A stretch of DNA of 64,000 nt from Adineta ricciae. Taxonomy: Eukaryota; Rotifera; Eurotatoria; Adinetida; Adinetidae. The position numbers and the translations under genes are program-made. Location of the stretch: the NCBI GenBank assembly GCA_905250025.1, contig CAJNOJ010000044.1, positions 1 through 64,000 of the forward strand. The letters run 5' to 3'. This document shows, piece after piece, positions 26,801 through 39,260 of the stretch (the first letter of the stretch is position 1; every line of letters starts with the position of its first letter). The notes beneath the pieces are model-generated. The model made no database searches, was not told the origin of the DNA, and saw only the letters and a program-made list of their open reading frames with translations.

Positions 26801-28741
26801 ATATTTCTTGCGAATTGTCATCTCTCGATAAGCTGGTTGCCGGAATTAGAAAAGATTGTTGAACAATTACAAACTGCAGCTGTTCACAATGATTTTCGTT
26901 TATGGTTAAGTTCATCGCCAATCGCTGATTTTCCTATATCTATTCTGCAAATGAGCTTGAAGATTACGAATGAACCACAAAAGGTTCGAGATGAATACGT
27001 TTTGTTGATAAGAATATGTTTCCTATGATTTATCATAGGGCATAAAAGCGAACATGAAACGTTTGTATGAACTGATTACACCAGAGCAATTTCAACGAGT
27101 GAAACATGCCGAAAAATATCGTAAACTAACATTTGCACTAACATTCTTTCATTCGATTATTATCGAACGAAAAAAATTCTTACAGCTCGGATGGAATACT
27201 GATTATACATTCAATGATTCCGATTTTCAAATATCTGAAAATCTTCTAGCAGTCTATTTAGACATGTATGAAAAAACACCATTCGATGCACTGAAGTATC
27301 TCATTGCTAATGTCATCTACGGTGGCCATTGTACCGACGAATGGGACACGCGATTGTTACAAGTAAGTTAACTATACTCAAAAGTATTCTGCAAAGATCT
27401 TGTTTCAAGACTTACATCAATTCGTATATTCGAGAAGAAGTTCTCGATGTTATGTATCATAAATTATCTTCGTTGCCATATTATTATATGCCACGTGATG
27501 GTGCATTCAAATCTTACAAAGACTTCATTAGTTCGATGCCAACAACTGACCATCCGGAAGCTTTTGGACAGCATTCCAATGCAGATGTAGCGTCACAGAT
27601 ACAAGAATCGAAAATGCTATTTGAAAACTTACTGATGATTCTGCCGCAGAAGTCATCGGCTACCGCAGAGAAAGAAGTTGAAAACGAAGTAAACATGTGA
27701 CTTCGGATATTTCTGTACCCTATGTCGAACATAAACCGTTTCAGGTGGTGAAAATCGCTCGTGAAATGATTAAATCAATGCCGCATCTGATCGACATAGA
27801 AGCCGTCAAAAAATATATGTCTATCGACATATCACCTCTATCAGTTGTACTTTGTCAAGAAGTACAGTGTCGCATCACCTTTTATATACAATGAATCATA
27901 TTATTCTAGGTCGAAAGATATAACGCATTACTTTCAAATATCACCAATGCTTTGAATGATTTACTAAAAAGTATTGAAGGATTCGTTATCATGTCAATTG
28001 AGCTTGAAGAACTTTTCAAATGTATTTACGAAGGACGACTTCCATATGTCTGGCAACGAGTATTAGAATTATGAGGACCATCAAAAGTTTAACTCAAAAA
28101 TTTTTTTAGACTTATGCTTCCTTAAAATCTCTTCCAGCTTGGTTTGAAGATTTACGCCAGCGTTTAAATTTTTTTAACTCATGGGTAGAAAATCAACGTC
28201 AGCCAACTGTTTATTGGATATCGGCATTCTCCTATCCAACTTCATTTCTTACCGCTGTATTACAACGAGCAGCACGAAAAGATCAAGTAAACGAGAGATT
28301 ACCTTTCCATCACAATAGTAAAATTCTCATAGATTGCTGTCGATCAACTTTCATGGGAATTCGAAGTGAATAAAATCGAAGACAAATATCTGTCCGATAC
28401 AGACGATGGAGTCTATGTCACAGGTTTACATCTCGAAGGCGCTGGTTGGGATCGTCAGCAGGGAATATTATGCGAAGCACATTTGATGGAGCTTGTTACC
28501 ATCATGCCCACTATGCATTTCAAACCTGTAGAACACAAGAAAACGTCGAATCGAGGTAAGTGAAACAAATATGAGAGATTTATTTTTCTCATATTTTATA
28601 GGTGTCTATGTTGCTCCTTGCTATTATTCGTCAATTCGAAGTGGTTCCTTTGTTGTTGCTGTTGAATTGAAAACAGGTTCTATGCCAGCAGAACATTGGA
28701 TCAAACGAGCTACTGCTTTACTTATGAACCTTGACAATTGA
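11814..28741 (+). CDS. DNAH2: Axonemal dynein heavy chain 2 (inner-arm), many small introns
   Basis: A giant motor gene whose exons are split by dozens of roughly 50-60 nt introns; estimated product about 4,400-4,500 aa, the usual family length. The tail and linker occupy about 11.8-18.5 kb. AAA1 Walker A (GPAGTGKTET) is split by an intron at 18669-18737, and its Walker B (WGCFDEFNRI) by another at about 18946-19000. AAA2 ([11 protein letters not shown]) is at 19931, AAA3 (GTVGTGKTT) at 21144, AAA4 (GVGGSGRQS) at 22624. Stalk coiled coils lie at about 23.6 and 24.4-24.7 kb around the microtubule-binding segment ([20 protein letters not shown], 23976-24040). AAA5, AAA6 and the C-terminal cap follow, ending ALLMNLDN. 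The C-terminal half matches DNAH2 better than other dyneins. It powers cilia as part of inner arm f/I1. The start is the weak point: ATG TCT TTG at 11814-11822 joins in phase to 11873; an upstream exon is possible. Joins checked in the AAA2-AAA3 region are in frame. Confidence 0.92.
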
Positions 28742-29048
28742 CTCGTTCTATCACAGACCTACTTGCAACTACATAGCTTAATGAGTAGAAATAAACGTGA
28801 AAAAGTTAGATATATATTTATGTTCATTTTAAACACACATAACTTTGAATTGTTAGTCAGACAAAAAGGAATCTCGGCTTATTTCATTGGATACAGAGTT
28901 GAGAAGAGAACTTTTCGGACTGCAGATACATCAAACCAAACACACATTAAAAAGAAATGTCTTATATAAAAGAACAAAAGTAGACTAAAAGAGAAATCAA
29001 TGATTGATCCCTCTTTCTCTTAGTATCAGAATAGGAGATGAATTCAGT
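28742..29048. other. Convergent 3' region between DNAH2 and BarH-like gene 1
   Basis: Contains the 3' UTRs of the rightward dynein gene and the leftward homeobox gene. A small frame at 28763-28969 has no support. Confidence 0.6.
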
Positions 29049-30004
<956 letters not shown>

Positions 30005-32083
30005 TTTCGTCGTTTTTTGTTTTCTTCCTATCAAAAACGAGTCGGTCAATCAAGAGCAATAAATTTGCGAGAATAGCGAATGCAATGCAATAATTTCTTT
30101 CGCTCTCTCTGTCTCTCGCACTTCTATTGTTATTCTTTTTTCTCTTTCGCTCTGCCCCTCTTTTTTTTATATTCTATCCGATGACAAGTAAGATGTCTTT
30201 CATTTGCAGCGACATATCAGAGAAACAACGACGAAAGAGAGCAGATAATTGACATTTTACACACATTCTCTTTCGCCTTTTCTCCTTCAACAAACGCGTC
30301 GAGAAATTCGATTGGTGTAAAAATCTCTCACCCACTGATTGGCAGTTTAAAAAAAAAAGAAATCGTGCAACTTTTTCTTTTTGATTAAGAAGGAAAAATT
30401 CTCTGTCATTGGTCATGTAACAAATTTGTACATGTCTAGTTTATTTCAAAATCGAGATAGATTGATCGATCAGTTAATCAATACTTGTGCTTCTTCTTTC
30501 ATTCTCTTCATTACATATGTTTATGATATGCAAATCACAAAAATCAACGTTGTATCTTTCTCAGTTCGTTTTTTTTTGTTCTTGTTCGAGTTCAAATGAA
30601 AATCATTTTCTCATCATCACATCCTTTGTACACGAGAGAGTGTCAATAGCGATCGGATTGACACTTTGAAGGTGGTAGTTATTCGATTAATAATAATAAT
30701 CGATCGAATAGATCGTGCTCTCACAAATGCTCCATGGATGATGATTAGAAGCAGATAGACATACATTACATTTCATTTTTCTCTTTGATTATCCTCATAA
30801 ACATATTGGCATTGATCATCAAGCAGGTGAATTCAATCAAGGACATAAGTCACCTGTATATTCTCCTTTATTTTGTTCATTCTTTTAATGTTTATTGATT
30901 GTNGAACTAGACAGACAGATAGCGTGCCATCTTAAAATTCATCACTGATGATAGTGATAGACGTGCGCGATATTCACTACACACCAAAGGAGAAAACAAA
31001 ACTGTCTTGTTTTAAACAGATTAGTTACTCATCTCATATGTGCAACAGATCCATTACAAATGAGCGGGTCGCGTGTCCTTGTTATCATAAATTTTGCTCT
31101 TTTTTGAGCATCATCACATCGCCTCCAGGGTTTTATCTATTTGTTTGAAGTCAAGCAACACTAACAGATGGACAGGCGTTGACATACATATATTTCGATT
31201 CTAACTTGTTTGCTATTATTCTAATAGTTCGAGCATGGGCTAATTTGACAGTAATTAACAAGACATGAACGAAATAAGATTCAAATCCATTCTCAATCGA
31301 CGATGAAACCTGTCTGATGTCGAATGATTTGAATATACTACTTGAAACAATGATGAGAGAAGAAACTTTTCATTTAATCTTTTCTTTTGCTGGGTGTGCT
31401 TGTCTTTGGAATATAATCTGTCGTTTGAACGAATCTTATCGGCACGGTTCAGCAAATCTATCCACTCGCATCATCATTTTCTTCACTTGAAATCTTCTAC
31501 CAATCCGTTCGCCTCTTTGTCTCACTCGAGATGACTCTAATCTTAATCAGTTTATTTTGTATATATGTTTCGCTTTCCGCTTCGTCTTCTTTTCACTCGT
31601 TATTCTTCTTCAATAACTACTACTAGTAGGCTCTATCTAATAGAGTCAATTGAACGACGACGACGACGACGAACATCAATCATGGTGCGTGCAAAGCAGA
31701 AAAGAAAATCGAACACATTTGTAAGAATAAGAGAAACATCGAAAGCAAGAGAGAGTGAGGAAGAAAAGTTGATGATGATGAAATAAGTTGAAAAAAGGAA
31801 GAGAATATATATATTTGATCGATGTTAAAGAAAACAATTTGCGATCGAAACAAACTCTCAAGAGAGATGATCGGCAATAAGAAAAGAGAGAAATAGACAA
31901 GGTAGCGAGTCATTCACTTTTTTCCCCTTTTTGCCGCTTTCAACCAATAGGCAGAGAGATTATAGAGAGAGGAGAGGAAAGAGAGACAGAGAGGAAGGGA
32001 AAGGGAAAGAAAGAAAAACTACTCAATGTACATTTAAATTTTTCCAATTACATTTCTTGTCACGCCCGATTACAGAAAGTCGA
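30005..32083. other. Shared region between the divergent BarH-like genes
   Basis: About 2.1 kb without a supported gene. It is AT-rich with pyrimidine-rich tracts (30100-30170) and purine-rich tracts (31950-32015). One undetermined base (n) occurs at 30903. Several small frames (30381-30669, 31565-31913) have no homology. The region should hold regulatory elements for both homeobox genes. Confidence 0.6.
32074..32075 (+). promoter_or_regulatory. 3' splice site just upstream of BarH-like gene 2 start
   Basis: A pyrimidine-rich stretch ending in GATTACAG occurs 8 nt before the start codon. It suggests either a 5'-UTR intron or addition of a spliced leader. Confidence 0.4.
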
Positions 32084-33141
32084 ATGGCTTCTACAACGAG
32101 TCTCTTTTTTATGCCACCAACAATGATTCGACCAGCTACTATGTCAACAACGTTGAAAGCAAAACGACGTTGTTGTAATTCGTTTTTCATAACTGATATC
32201 CTCGGTAACTGTAGTCGTTCAACGTCACCAACATCTGCCAATGCAAATCGCACCAATCTCCGAACGAGCGCGGTTAAAAATAGTGAAAGTGGCGATGACG
32301 ACGATCCTATGCTACACGACAGCGGTGATGATGATGGTAAGAAAACTAATTTGTCTGGGAAATTTTTAATAACGTATCATGATCTATATGATGATGAATG
32401 AATGAAACTCTAAATGTTCTTTTCGTGCTTAATATATCGTCCTTCGTCTTAGTGTTTATAAATAATATATTAGCTCGATGATTAGTTTTCTTCAGAAAAC
32501 CATTTGATTAGGTACATTTATGATTGAAAATGAACGATTTGTATTTTTCTATAGATTCAGATCTTGGAGATGAAACAAGTACATCGGATAGTGGTGGTGG
32601 CGTGGCAAATGGCAATTGTCATGGGTTGAATGGTAGTACATTGAAGACGAATAAGAAGCCACGCAAAGCACGTACGGCATTCACTGATCAACAATTAAAT
32701 TGTTTAGAAAAGAGTTTCGAACGACAGAAATATTTAAGTGTACAAGATCGAATGGAACTTGCTGCTCGATTGAATCTTTCCGATACACAAGTCAAGACAT
32801 GGTATCAAAATCGAAGGTTGGTTTAAAATTTTATTTGAGAAAAAGAGCAACTATTCGTATAATTCATTCATTTTAGAACTAAATGGAAACGACAAGCAGC
32901 TGTAAGTTTAGAGTTTTTCGAACAACAAGGAAGCATCGCCGCCGTTCATCGATTACTTCAACATCATCATGCTACCAACGGTGTTAGCAATCCACACTAT
33001 CCACTATGGTATTCACCTTATTTAACATCGAATGCGAACGATCCGCTATTCGCTCTTCAACAACGTTTATCTCGAGACACGAATAAATCATCGTCCGAAT
33101 CCTCCTCATCGGCGATTATCAGCCCGAACAAATCTGTATAA
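32084..33141 (+). CDS. BarH-like homeobox protein, 259 aa, three exons
   Basis: Exons 32084-32336, 32555-32816 and 32877-33141 (780 nt) join in phases 1 and 2. [10 protein letters not shown] near residue 35 is a good FIL/eh1-like repressor motif. An acidic Ser/Asp segment leads into the homeodomain ([20 protein letters not shown] through [15 protein letters not shown]), which is very close to animal BarH/BARHL homeodomains. After it [18 protein letters not shown] and a Ser-rich tail follow. Both introns occupy the same positions as in the leftward paralogue: just before the D-x-D-L segment and inside helix 3 at QNRR|TKWKR. The two genes are therefore duplicates. This copy looks the more conserved. 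It is predicted to be a nuclear, DNA-binding transcription factor in neural or sensory patterning. Confidence 0.9.
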
Positions 33142-34558
33142 ATATGCCTTTTTTTTCATTTTTTTTGCTTGTCTTTTTATTCTTCTATTCTCGTACACAT
33201 ACACTCATATATACATATACACAATACAGTCAATTGAAAGAAATGCAAATAAGTGCGATGATTGTTTTGTTTCAATCGATCCTTGCCGATGACGAGAAGT
33301 CATAGGAAGTCAACAGCTTTTCTTCATCTTCTACGGAGTAATTGCATGAAAATAGCAGAAAGGAATGAAGTGATTGCTAATTCAATTTCGTTCAACAAAT
33401 ATACACCTGTAAACAGACAATGCAATGCTATGATTTGGTTTAATTAATTCTCTTCTTTTTCGAGTATCTGAAAATAGGTTGAGGAGAAATAAACAAAAGA
33501 ATAATCGATACAATGCTACTCTTGTTTTATGTAATACATAAGATGACTACGATGATCGGTAATTTATTGACTTTTTAAATATAATAAATTACAAATATAC
33601 GAAACAAAAAGAAACAATGGATGAGTGAATGGTGATCATTGCAGTTGAACAACTGCAAATTTATTTGTTAGATCTTGTTTGATAGAGTTGCTTTGATTGT
33701 CTCTATGAAAGAATATTAGACATCCTTCACCATGATGTCAAATTACAATAACAATCTGCACTAGCGACAACTATTTTCATATCAAAATTCTCTTTTGAAC
33801 ACAATCAGAGATTACTTTTTAGCACAGGAAAGAGAGAACAAAATAAACTCCAACTAAATGATACTTTGTCTTCTGAATGTCTACCTACTGCTTAAAAGTA
33901 ACTTCTAATATTGAATATGAAGTTTGACGATGTACTTCGGTTAATTTTCACATAATAAAACAATAATCTGATTTTGATACAGAGGCATTGAGTGAAAGAG
34001 AAAAGTATCATTCTGAACAGGTTGATCTTCAGCTTAAAAAGATTTTAATCGATGGTTCTAAGAGTAGATTACTCTCGATATATAAAAATCTTGGTTCTAT
34101 CTCAAGATATTTATCCGGTAGCTGTCAAGGTCGCACTGTGTCATGAGTCAACATCGAACTTTTAACTTAACTATTAATGGCATAACGTTTATAGAAATAG
34201 CCACGTAATGCCATTTCTGAGGAATAGTATCTTTTGTTAATATACAATATAAAGCTTTCCACTATGAAAATAATTCTCTTGTGTATACAGTCTCTCCGTA
34301 CCATCAATGAAAATGTAAATCGTTTTCTTTATCTTTGGGTGAAAATATCAGGCCAACTTACTCTTCTCTACGGAATAACTATATCCCATATCAGTTATAA
34401 TACGTAATAGTTAATGTTGTTCGAAGATAGACATTCCTGTACAACTTACATCATCTCTTGATTATGGATTATAAACACACAAATACATTTTATTCGGAGT
34501 ATCAAATGTTAAATGATTTCTCTTATAAAAGAAAGACAAAGTTGAGTTTGTAGATTGT
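33142..34558. other. Intergenic region, convergent 3' flanks
   Basis: About 1.4 kb with no supported gene. It contains the 3' UTR of BarH-like gene 2 (an AATAAA-like site occurs near 33490) and the 3' flank of the leftward WWE gene. No RNA gene or mobile element is recognised. Confidence 0.6.
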
Positions 34559-34798
34559 TCATGTTTTAACTTCACGTTTCACTGGTCTTTGCTTATTAAA
34601 ATCTGCTTTATGCACTTGCATACGCTCTTTCAAATGAATGGCATGGTTTGCTAAATCCGCTTTATTTTTTCCAGCTTTGAAAGCTTGTTCGATCTTATTG
34701 TTATCACTTGAGTCATAAGGCTTCCAATCAGGCACAGCATTCTTATCGAATGGATTTGAACATGCGTTCCAATACCATTGACCGTCTTCGTCTGCCAT
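34559..34798 (-). CDS. Stand-alone WWE-domain protein, 79 aa
   Basis: A single exon. Nearly the whole product is one WWE-like domain: QWYWNACSNPFDK, then DWKPYDSSDNNKIEQAFKAG and a basic end (RMQVHKADFNKQRPVKRE). WWE domains bind iso-ADP-ribose in poly-ADP-ribose and usually occur fused to PARP or ubiquitin-ligase domains. Here no partner domain is present, so it may act as a small ADP-ribose reader or competitor; this is inference. A TTTCTTTAG acceptor (34808-34809) lies ten bases before the ATG, fitting trans-splicing or a 5'-UTR intron. The chance that it is a terminal exon of a longer gene is small because the ATG follows that acceptor directly. Confidence 0.75.
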   Translation of the reverse strand: MADEDGQWYWNACSNPFDKNAVPDWKPYDSSDNNKIEQAFKAGKNKADLANHAIHLKERMQVHKADFNKQRPVKREVKT

Positions 34799-35854
34799 TG
34801 AGTTTTGCTAAAGAAAAAACTGCAACAGTTTCTTTTTTATAAGAAAGTGTGCTTTTTCTATGACCACTTACTTTCTTTCTTCCTTTTTACGTTTAAGACT
34901 GTGCGTATTCCTTTAATCGTAAAAGTTGCCAACGCAAAAGAAAAATATACTTATATAAAGCAAAACATGATGTCATTTTATTCTTCCAACAAACGATAAG
35001 AGGTTGTAGAGAGAAAAATAAAATTTCATCTCACTCCAGCAACGAGAAGAATGTTATTTTCGCTGAAAATCATGCACGAATTTGACGTCCTTTTTTTTCT
35101 TCTTTGCTCTTCCGAGCAAATTTGTCTTGATCATTGTTTATATGTATGTGTGTCTACAAGTCTAATGCATCGAACTGAACCATAAATAAATAAAAACAGC
35201 AGTATTACAATGAGGAAAGAAAAGACGAGACGGATATGATTTGTACAATTCCTTCCATAACATAGAAGATGATGTGAGAAAGTGATCGTTACATAAACAT
35301 TGCAAGATTTATCGATATGATATACTGAAATCGAATAATTAGATTAATGAACGACAGAATAGATATTGTCTGCATATTCAGTGATCCGTTTTATGAAATG
35401 TCTTTCACGATGGACTTCGTCATCATTATAGTGCTGTGTAATTGAAAGATATAAACTGACATATCTCTGTCGTTTTCTTTTTTATAAGATTATTCTGTAA
35501 ACAGTCCAATGGTCATTTTCTTTTCTCGATCTGCATGTGTCTCAGGCCATCAATTATCTCTTCGACCAGATGGAATCAACTTTTGTTCAGTCTCATTGCT
35601 CAATCGAACGATATTATCGTCTATAGTTCTCGCACATATTCATGATTAATCTTCTCGTTCTTTTTCTCTGCAGAGAAACTGATGCTTTTTCCTTTCACTT
35701 ATCTGATTTGATAGAAGAGAAAAGACGCGCACAACGAACTTCTTCGTTCATTATCTGACTTGTACCATTTTCTCTTCTTATGACAGACACAACACTTTGA
35801 CGGCATTAAGAAAATAATCTCGAACAACGTCTGCACACATTACAAATCGATAAC
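34799..35854. other. Intergenic region, WWE / Shisa-like divergent
   Basis: About 1 kb without a supported gene. A minus-strand frame at 35778-36002 overlaps the antisense of the Shisa exon and is not supported. It should hold two promoters. Confidence 0.55.
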
Positions 35855-36739
35855 ATGAGCAAATCGTGTCCTGGATTTCTCGATCGACATGGAATATGGA
35901 ATAACGGTATGATTTACAAATTTTTATTCTTGTTTTTGTTCGAGCTTCACTTGATAAAATTGTCCATGATTTCAAAGCTTCTCTCAGATGATTATTTCTC
36001 ACTTACACTATTGAACAAATATCACTAGTCGACCAACTGTTCGCATCGTTGTCTTAGATGTTAAAGATTAGGAATGTGTGTTACCTAAGATGATTAATGA
36101 ACACGAATTCACATACCAGAAGGGATACTTTTCAATCGTCTAATCTATGATTGATGAACTTCGATTTGTCAAAATAAAAGAAATTCAAATGTTTATCTTT
36201 CAATAGGTTTTGATTGTTCATCATCACGTGTCTGTTGTGGAACAGAAACGAATCGTTATTGTTGCATCCCATCATCGAAAATATCTTTATTCTTCTCGTC
36301 AACAACATCTCTAACTCCCGACCAATCTTCTGAAGATCTCGATTCTTATACTCTTCACACATCGGATAGTTTACTTACAGAAAAATGGTTCTTTATTCGC
36401 ATGTGTACAGCTGGAATATTCTTCGCGAGTGTTCTACTTGCTTGCATTATTATTTATCTATGTATAACATCCATGCGTCATTGCAAACGTCAAAAACGGA
36501 TGTCTTTGACTCAACTCCCACCATCGATTTTAACTGAACCGAAACGTTCACTATCGAACCGCATTTCAACAATTAGTCACGCGTCGATTGATGGTAAATC
36601 TACTTATACAGATACTTCAATCGTCTTACAAACTCCTCTCAACATATATCCAACGAATCATAGTCGTAATTCAACTGCATCATCATCATTATCGTCGTAT
36701 TACATGTATCCAAATGAATTAGAATATCTCTGTAAATAA
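35855..36739 (+). CDS. Shisa-like membrane protein 1, 194 aa, two exons
   Basis: Exons 35855-35906 and 36207-36739 (52 + 533 nt, phase 1). The Cys pattern CPGFLDRHGIWNNG, then GFDCSSSRVCCG and NRYCC, fits the Shisa domain (C-x2-G..D..G..CCG..YCC). A Ser/Thr-rich linker leads to a transmembrane helix (TAGIFFASVLLACIIIYLCI, about residues 117-136) and a basic, Ser/Pro/Tyr-containing cytoplasmic tail. No signal peptide precedes the Cys domain, and the frame is closed by a stop upstream of the ATG, so either a further 5' exon supplies one or the single helix acts as a reverse signal-anchor. Shisa proteins regulate maturation or trafficking of receptors such as Frizzled, FGFR and AMPA receptors. 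The 300-nt intron is unusually long for this window. Confidence 0.75.
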
Positions 36740-36880
36740 ACGTCAGACAATCTTTCTTTCTTTTACTCAATACTTCTTGTATAATCGATTAGTTTAGTGT
36801 ATCCCATATCTTTATATTATACGGATGATATCAACGTTTTCAAATAAAAAAAAACATACATATCACATAAAAAATTAGGA

Positions 36881-38450
36881 CTAAGATATAGTACATGATC
36901 CTTTATCATCATCATCGTTTGGTGATCCCCTTTGCTTATTCTTCGATTTCTTCGGTTGTTTGGAAGGTGATCGAGGTAATTGAGCAGAATTTCCATGAGA
37001 TTGCTGTTGTTGTTGTTGTTGTTGTTGCGTTTGATGATATAAACGTTCTTCTTCATTATGAAGAGCTAAGGCTAGATCACGGCTAAATCAGCAAAAGAAA
37101 CATTTAAAAAAGAGAAGATGATGAAGAATTAATACGAACTCTCGTGAGGAATCGACTGGCTCTGGTTTTCGCCATATTCGACCATAACCATCTGTAAATA
37201 AACTATCGTTATCAACATCCGTCAACGTTTCAAAGACAATCGATCGATGATCTAAGTATCCTTGATCGGAAACAAGTACCAACAGTTGATTCTATTAAAA
37301 TAGCACCGAATGAGAAGCAGCATTTTGAAAAATTCTCAAAGAGCTTACTTGGTTCTTCCATATTGTACTAAAATGATTATTACGAAAGAAAACTGCCAAT
37401 TGATTATCACGCATTGTTTGATTTAGTTGAAGAATACCATAATGTGTTAGTTGAGAACGATTTTCATCAAGAAATTGTTCAATTAATAAACCTAAATGAT
37501 GAACAAATCGAATACTTGTCAACTTGCAATTCTCCTACGCACTTTCTCGAACTAATTCCTCTCGTTCGGACGTTCGTTCTCGAATCATTTTTTCTACTAA
37601 TTGATTATAACTTGGCGCATCGGAATTAACAATCGTACGCAATTCAGTATCTTGTGGATCGATGACCCATCCGTGAAATAGCTGAATATTGAGTAGATCG
37701 AATATAATACATTCCGGTGTGTATTCAAATTTATCTACACTAGAAGAGAATGACAAAGATGAAAATCTATTCCAATGGAGAATAAAGAAGCTATTACCCA
37801 TCGAATTTCAAATTCACGTCTAAACCTGTTTTTAATTTATCGAGTACGACTAATGCATCTTGAACGTTGTGTTCGTAATTGATTTGATCTTCTTCGGATA
37901 AATTCTTTGAAAGAAAAGAATGAAGCAAATTGGTATTCATTCGTCTTACCGGCTGTTTATGCTCGAGAATATGTTCAGCTAATAATGTGATCACTCGTTC
38001 TGTTGTTATTGCATCCATATTTGGTTTGATGACGATCTAGACAAAATATGTGTCATTTTCAGTTTGATGTACGAAAACATTTGTTTATACTCGTTTTCTT
38101 AACAGAAGAATGTTGAAAATGGCAAGGAGAGGACAAGGACCATTTAAGTTTTGTAATAAAATAGGCAATCGTTCGAAATTGAACTCGATCCACTTAATCA
38201 AATGAAAATCTTTTTCTTTAGATTCATTTGAATTTGTCTGAGGTATTGCTGTTGCTGTTGCTGTTGCTACCGTCGCTATTGGTGGTGACTCGTTGTCTGA
38301 TGTAGATGGTGTTTTATCTTCATTTGGTTGCACAGGTTGAGATGCTGACTCTACTTCTTCATTAGACGACGGCGTAATAACCACATTTTCTGTCAATGAA
38401 TTACCTAGATCATCAACTACTGCTGCTGTCGATGGTTCTGGGTTGGACAT
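36881..38450 (-). CDS. MINDY1/2-like: MINDY-1/2-type K48-specific deubiquitinase, 430 aa, six exons
   Basis: Exons 38450-38091, 38036-37798, 37739-37543, 37491-37349, 37291-37140, 37082-36881 (1293 nt) join in phase. A Ser/Thr/Ala-rich N-terminus precedes the catalytic domain. The active-site loop LQNLNGPCPLLAIFNILLL carries the catalytic Cys and the upstream Gln, and the catalytic His lies in FFRNNHFSTIW. FEYTPECIIFDLLNIQLFHG and QGYLDH are also family blocks. The C-terminal LALALHNEEERLYHQTQ is a ubiquitin-interacting (MIU-like) motif followed by poly-Gln and a basic end. The last four residues, CTIS, would fit a CaaX prenylation box. Family members trim K48-linked ubiquitin chains. Human MINDY1 and MINDY2 are equally close by eye. 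An AG acceptor at 38453-38454 lies just upstream of the start. Confidence 0.9.
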
Positions 38451-39260
38451 GACTGTAAACTTGATTGATTCTATTTGTTAATTCAAGGAAATCTTCACAT
38501 GCACATCATATAAAAAAGAAACAAAATGGTTTCTAGATTGTCAGAACACGAACGCGGTCAGTCATACCTTACGTCAGTCAAGTCAATCACGCTCGGATCC
38601 AATTTCCATAGTTTATTTGCATTAGTCATAGACGAATATGGAACTATCGATAGATGTCCTACTATGGTGTTCTTCAGGAGATAAGATTTTATGCGCAACA
38701 AACGAGTGACCATTGTTTATTCATGATAATCTATACTTTCTGCAACGCAGTATGGATATCAGGATCTTTGATTGAGATTAAATTCGAAAGATTTCTACCG
38801 ATGCACTCTTTGATATGATGTAAATTGAAGAGATTTGTGTTAAGAGCAATTACCTGTGCAATACTTGTTAGCAAATAGAAATAAATCTATCAAGGTATTT
38901 TGCTGTTATCAACTAGTTGAGAAAGAGAGGTTTGTGCGGTGCTTTTGTATGAAATGATAAATCAATTTCGATAGTCATCTTGTCGAACGTTCTTCCGAAA
39001 TCAACGCATGTCATATGACGAACTGCGAATGACAAATCTTGATGATTTATTTGTAAAAGAAATAAAGTTTATCATCATTTCTTCGCAGTATATCTTTGAA
39101 GTATTTATTTATCCCTAGCTATTCCAATCGTTGCTTATCGTCATAAAAGATTTGTATGTAATCATTGAAAAGCCTATAAAACAGATTGCAAGCGTTTTAA
39201 GCGTTGAATTTTCTTTCGAACAGTTGAAAACATGTTACGAATTCGTTTTTCTTCTAGTTC
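38451..39260. other. Divergent promoter region, MINDY / EAAT
   Basis: About 0.8 kb between two start codons, without a supported gene. Both starts are preceded within a few bases by a 3' splice site (38453-38454 on minus; 39256-39257 on plus), so the true promoters lie inside this region. Confidence 0.55.

Noticed and set aside
11814-28741. Dynein gene as a decayed pseudogene, because of frequent stops and frame changes.
   Set aside because: Stops fall in short GT-AG introns; at all joins tested (AAA1, AAA2, AAA3, C-terminus) phase and conserved motifs are restored.
30381-31913. Small frames in the spacer between the Bar genes.
   Set aside because: Translations are low-complexity or hydrophobic without family match, and overlap on both strands.
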